Position numbers and translations under genes: made by a program
Assembly: GCA_039029275.1 (NCBI GenBank)
Contig: JBCCGL010000012.1
Location: 1 to 64,000 of the forward strand
DNA from: JBCCGL01 sp039029275
GTDB lineage: Bacteria > Pseudomonadota > Gammaproteobacteria > JBCCGL01
DNA: 64,000 nucleotides
Direction: 5' to 3'
Shown here: positions 60,682 to 64,000 of the stretch, one piece after another
Numbering within the stretch: the first letter of the stretch is position 1
Layout of the letters: each line of letters begins with the position of its first letter
Notes under the pieces: generated by a model
What the model was told of the DNA's origin: nothing
Seen by the model: the letters and a program-made list of their open reading frames with translations, nothing else
The model's database searches: none

Positions 60682-62441
60682 TGGCCGAGTCGAATGCAAC
60701 CAGGGCGGACTCCGACGAGATTGTCCTTCGCGCGCGTGATTTGCGCGTCGTATTCCCACACCGGCACGGCGACATCGTGACCCTGGACGGCGTCGGCTTT
60801 GACGTGCGACGAGGCGAAATCCTGGGGATGGTAGGCGAGTCCGGCGCAGGAAAATCCATGACCGGAGCGGCGATTATCGGGCTTATCGATTCTCCGGGAT
60901 ATCTTGATCGCGGCGAGGTCGAATTAAGTGGCAAGCGCATCGATAAACTTGACGCACGCAGCTCACAGAACATCCGCGGTCGCCGAATCAGCATGGTGTT
61001 TCAGGACCCGCTCACCAGTTTGAACCCGCTACGCACAATTGGTGATCAGCTGATCGAAACGATTACTACGCATCTCAGCGTGAGTCGAGACGAGGCAAAG
61101 CGCAAAGCCATCGCGGGATTGGAAGAAGTCGGAATTCCTGCAAACCGATTCAACGCTTATCCGCATGAATTTTCTGGCGGGATGCGCCAACGTGTGGTCA
61201 TTGCACTCTCGCTGTGCGCCGAACCGGAACTCATAATCGCCGACGAGCCCACCACCGCGCTGGATGTATCGGTGCAGGCGCAGGTATTAAAACTGCTGCG
61301 CCAGCTCTGCCAGGAGCACAACACCGCGGTGATTCTGATCACACACGACATGGGCGTGATCGCCGAGACCACCGATCGTGTCGCGGTTCTTTACGGCGGT
61401 GAGCTGCTCGAGATTGGTGATACTCAAACCGTGCTCGAAAATCCGCAACACCCCTACACGCGTGGCCTGATCGCGTGCACGCCGTCGGTCGAATACGGTG
61501 ATATTACGACGCGCCTGGCACAAATTGGAGACGAAAACGTTGATCAGCCCCCTTCGGGATTCGAGAACGCGACGCCAACTTCCGAGATAAATCCGAGTGA
61601 GGAAAACGGCAACCAAACGTTTATCCGTATTGAAAATCTGAGTCGTCGCTTTGATCTGTCCGACCCGTGGTTGGCACGCGTGATGTATCGACGCTCCAAG
61701 CAGTTTCTCGACGCGGTTGACAATGTCAGTTTCGAAATCCAGCGCGGGACGACTTACGCCCTGGTTGGCGAAAGCGGCTCGGGTAAATCAACTATCGCGC
61801 GGATGGCAGTTGGATTGCTGGCGCCAAGCACTGGCCAAGTGCTGATCGACGGGCACAATCTACATGACACTAACATGACGCAAAGCGAGCACCGCAAGAT
61901 TCGCCAACGCATGCAAATGGTGTTTCAATCGCCATTCGCCTCGCTCAATCCGCGCTGGCGCGTCGGCAGTATTCTGGCCGAGCCGCTGCGAGTTTTTGAG
62001 CTCGTTGATGACAACGATGCCGAACGTGCGCGCGTCACCGAACTGCTTGAACAAGTCGGGTTATCAGCATCGGACGCGAAGCGGTTTCCGCACGAATTCT
62101 CTGGCGGCCAGCGACAGCGAATATCGATTGCGCGGTCACTTGCGTCAAAACCGGATTTTATCGTGTGCGATGAACCCACCTCGGCGCTCGATGTTTCGGT
62201 CCAGGCACAGGTGCTCAACCTGCTCAAAGAACTGCAGCAGGAACTGGGATTAACGTATCTCTTTATCACGCACGACCTTGCGGTGGTGCGCGTGATGGCA
62301 CACAATATCGGCGTTTTAAAATCAGGAAAACTGGTCGAGGAACAAGCGACCGAAGCGCTGATCGAATCACCACAGTCCGATTACACGCAGATGTTGATTC
62401 GCTCAGCTCCGCGCATCAGGCGCAAGGAGCCACTTACTTAG
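60681..62441 (+). CDS. ABC transporter ATPase with two nucleotide-binding domains (DppD-DppF fusion)
   Basis: A 586-residue protein that carries both ATPase domains of the importer in one chain, as in GsiA. Domain 1: Walker A GESGAGKS (52-59), signature FSGGMRQRV, Walker B LIIADEP. Domain 2: Walker A GESGSGKS (about 360), signature FSGGQRQRI, Walker B FIVCDEP. Each is followed by a C-terminal oligopeptide-type extension (PYTRGLIACTPS and DYTQMLIRSAPR). A linker at about 270-310 joins them. It completes the importer: binding protein, two permeases and ATPase. Confidence 0.96.
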   Translation: MAESNATRADSDEIVLRARDLRVVFPHRHGDIVTLDGVGFDVRRGEILGMVGESGAGKSMTGAAIIGLIDSPGYLDRGEVELSGKRIDKLDARSSQNIRGRRISMVFQDPLTSLNPLRTIGDQLIETITTHLSVSRDEAKRKAIAGLEEVGIPANRFNAYPHEFSGGMRQRVVIALSLCAEPELIIADEPTTALDVSVQAQVLKLLRQLCQEHNTAVILITHDMGVIAETTDRVAVLYGGELLEIGDTQTVLENPQHPYTRGLIACTPSVEYGDITTRLAQIGDENVDQPPSGFENATPTSEINPSEENGNQTFIRIENLSRRFDLSDPWLARVMYRRSKQFLDAVDNVSFEIQRGTTYALVGESGSGKSTIARMAVGLLAPSTGQVLIDGHNLHDTNMTQSEHRKIRQRMQMVFQSPFASLNPRWRVGSILAEPLRVFELVDDNDAERARVTELLEQVGLSASDAKRFPHEFSGGQRQRISIARSLASKPDFIVCDEPTSALDVSVQAQVLNLLKELQQELGLTYLFITHDLAVVRVMAHNIGVLKSGKLVEEQATEALIESPQSDYTQMLIRSAPRIRRKEPLT

Positions 62442-62461
62442 CGTGCAAGGGGGCGGCAAAA

Positions 62462-63634
62462 TTGGACGATATAACTTATAAAACCCCGTTCGAATCGCTG
62501 CTAAGATCGCTCGAAAAAACAGCGAATTCACCGTTTGAAACAGCCCGGCCGATACCGTCGGCGGTAAACCATTCGTCTGATTTTCTTGCGCTCGAAAAAA
62601 AGCGCATATTTTCGCGCGAGTGGGTTTGCGTTGGTCGCACGGATGAGATTCCCGAACATGGCGACTACCTGACCCATACCATTGCAGACACGCCAACAAT
62701 TGTTATACGCCAGCAAGACGGCAATATCGGTGCTTTCGTCAACGCGTGTGCGCATCGATTCGCGTGTCTTATGCCGCAATCAAAAGGACGCGCCAAACAT
62801 CTTACCTGTCGATATCACGGTTGGACTTACAACGCGTCTGGACAACTCTTGCGCGCGCCCTACATGGAAATGAAAGACGGCTTCGATATCTCGGAACACG
62901 AACTGCGCGCGCTGCACTGTGATGTGTGGCAAGGGTTTGTTTACGTTTCGCTCGCAGATAAACCCGCAACAAAGTTAAACGATGTGCTCAAGCCATTTAC
63001 CGACAACGTTGTCGGGCGGTTTGATATGGCGTGCTACAAAACCGTCATGCGTGAAAGTATGCAATGGAACGCCAACTGGAAGAATCTAATCGAAAATTTT
63101 ACTGAGAGCTATCACGTACCCATCGCTCACGGTAAAACATTCGCCGGGCATAAAAAACCTCTCACCGACTACGCGTGCGGGGAAGACAGCGATTATTACG
63201 GCTATCACTATGCACCGCAGCCCAGTGACACTGGCCCCGGTGCAGCGCATGCAAAGAACACGCGCCTTGAAGGTGAATGGCGCAGGATGATGGTCGATTT
63301 TTGTGTTTTTCCCTGTCATCTGGTGACACTGATGCCTGATTACCTCTGGTACATCAGCGTGCAGCCCGACGGCGTGAACAAAATGAATGCCACGTGGGGT
63401 GTGGCTGTTCCTCCTGAAAATCTGAACGATGTTGACGAGGCGGATTACGATCAGTGGTTGGCAGACTTTCGCCGATACATGGATGTTGCAAATGATGAAG
63501 ACAAACCGCTGGTCGAAGCGTTGTTCAAGGGGACTCAGTCGCCGCTTTTGCCAAGGGGCGTTTACCACCCGATCGAACGAAATCTCTGGCAGTTTGTGCG
63601 CTATTTGAATCGCGTATGTAATGGGCCTGGATAA
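62462..63634 (+). CDS. Rieske non-heme iron oxygenase, alpha subunit
   Basis: A 390-residue ring-hydroxylating or demethylating oxygenase subunit. The Rieske [2Fe-2S] site is Cys96-x-His98 and Cys116-x2-His119; the mononuclear iron ligands are His218 and His223 in NFTESYHVPIAH, with an Asp further on. The family includes glycine betaine, carnitine and stachydrine demethylases as well as aromatic dioxygenases; the substrate is unknown but would plausibly be imported by the preceding ABC system. No ferredoxin or reductase gene lies in the window. The start is a TTG at 62462, preceded by a GGGGG purine run; no ATG lies nearby in frame. Confidence 0.92.
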   Translation: MDDITYKTPFESLLRSLEKTANSPFETARPIPSAVNHSSDFLALEKKRIFSREWVCVGRTDEIPEHGDYLTHTIADTPTIVIRQQDGNIGAFVNACAHRFACLMPQSKGRAKHLTCRYHGWTYNASGQLLRAPYMEMKDGFDISEHELRALHCDVWQGFVYVSLADKPATKLNDVLKPFTDNVVGRFDMACYKTVMRESMQWNANWKNLIENFTESYHVPIAHGKTFAGHKKPLTDYACGEDSDYYGYHYAPQPSDTGPGAAHAKNTRLEGEWRRMMVDFCVFPCHLVTLMPDYLWYISVQPDGVNKMNATWGVAVPPENLNDVDEADYDQWLADFRRYMDVANDEDKPLVEALFKGTQSPLLPRGVYHPIERNLWQFVRYLNRVCNGPG

Positions 63635-63670
63635 ATGGGCAGGGATAAATGGATCTGGATAAACGGCTAA
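63629..63670. repeat. Three tandem 14-base repeats at the convergent gene ends
   Basis: Three copies of a 14-base unit starting GGATAAA(T/C)GG, at 63629, 63643 and 63657. The last two positions of the Rieske stop codon's surroundings and the stop codon of the opposite gene (63667-63669) lie inside the array. Because 14 is not a multiple of three, the TAA of each unit falls in a different frame, so the array closes all three forward frames. Confidence 0.75.
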
Positions 63671-64000
63671 ATCCAGTCGTACTGCACGACGCGTTCGCTT
63701 TCGTTTAAATCTTTTAGCGAGCGCCCGTAAAATAAATTCAGGTAGTTATCTGTTCCGGTTTTAGCGGGCACCTGCTCAAACGACAAAATTGCCATAATCC
63801 GCCGACTCCCTTTAGCGACCGGCGCAGCACGGTGCAGGTTGTACTTGCCTCGAAACAGCGTCAGAGTCCCGGGCTCGACAGGTAACGACACAACGTTGTC
63901 GCGATTACCTTTGAAAACATCCGAAACTCCGTCGTAGTCGTCTTCACGATCGGGAAAGCGCAGGCCCGAAACATACTCAAACGCGCCGCCGGCTTCGGGT
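63667..64000 (-). CDS. Fe(II)/2-oxoglutarate-type oxygenase, C-terminal fragment
   Basis: The last 111 codons of a gene that runs in from beyond the right edge. The part seen includes TLTLFRGKYNLHRAAPVAKGSRRIMAILSF, with the second iron His (LHRAAP) and the Arg (SRRIMAIL) that binds 2-oxoglutarate in this fold; the first His-x-Asp should be in the missing part. It resembles the HalD/BesD/ArpA-type oxygenase group, some of which are amino acid halogenases, but that assignment is a guess from a short C-terminal stretch. It converges on the Rieske gene, 32 bases apart. Confidence 0.7.
   Translation of the reverse strand, partial: PEAGGAFEYVSGLRFPDREDDYDGVSDVFKGNRDNVVSLPVEPGTLTLFRGKYNLHRAAPVAKGSRRIMAILSFEQVPAKTGTDNYLNLFYGRSLKDLNESERVVQYDWI

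Overview
The window is a stretch of chromosome from a gammaproteobacterium with a Pseudomonas/Vibrio-type polar flagellum. The signs are the FleQ-FleS-FleR regulator trio, sigma-54 and sigma-28 promoter motifs at flagellar genes, a FlgJ with a muramidase domain, CheV beside flgA, and gltX next to a tRNA-Ala. The acidic proteins (FliF, FliD) and the creatine-type and opine/peptide-type uptake genes would suit a marine or saline habitat, but the genus cannot be fixed from sequence alone. No insertion sequence, prophage, integrase or CRISPR array was seen.

Layout. (1) 1-11.1 kb, minus strand: flagellar export and motor genes fliK (cut by the left edge), fliJ, fliI, fliH, fliG, fliF, fliE, then fleR, fleS and fleQ, then the chaperones fliT and fliS. 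(2) 11.2-14.8 kb, minus strand: a small unknown gene, fliD, flaG and a single flagellin gene with a sigma-28 promoter. (3) 15.2-24.6 kb: a Maf-type flagellin glycosyltransferase on the plus strand with a sigma-54 promoter, facing a nine-gene minus-strand operon for a nonulosonic (pseudaminic-type) acid. The operon holds pseB, pseC, pseF, two GNAT acetyltransferases, a WbqC-family gene, a PhyH-type dioxygenase, a methyltransferase and pseI; no pseG is present. (4) 24.6-35.1 kb, minus strand: flgL down to flgB (hook, rod, rings), led by a sigma-54 promoter. (5) 35.4-38.1 kb: cheV, then flgA and flgM-flgN on plus. (6) 38.3-50 kb, housekeeping and signalling: tRNA-Ala(GGC), gltX, a PP2C phosphatase, an unknown membrane protein, a diguanylate cyclase, clpB with a sigma-32-like promoter, pgi, panC, panB and an FHA protein. 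(7) 50-56.2 kb: an MFS transporter, creatinase, a DUF2058 protein, exonuclease I, a metallo-beta-lactamase-fold hydrolase and an FAH-family hydrolase. (8) 56.3-64 kb: a TetR regulator, a complete peptide/opine-type ABC importer, a Rieske oxygenase, and the end of an Fe(II)/2-oxoglutarate-type oxygenase that runs off the right edge.

How it fits together. FleQ with sigma-54 would switch on fleSR, flgA, the flgB operon and maf. FleSR would act on later sigma-54 genes, and FliA (not in the window) with anti-sigma FlgM would control fliC, flgM and perhaps cheV. The sugar operon and Maf would make and attach a nonulosonic acid to the flagellin before export. The most unusual parts are the extra decorating genes and missing pseG in that operon, a terminator hairpin that also encodes the C-terminus of two convergent proteins, and the ABC/Rieske/oxygenase cluster, whose substrate is unknown.
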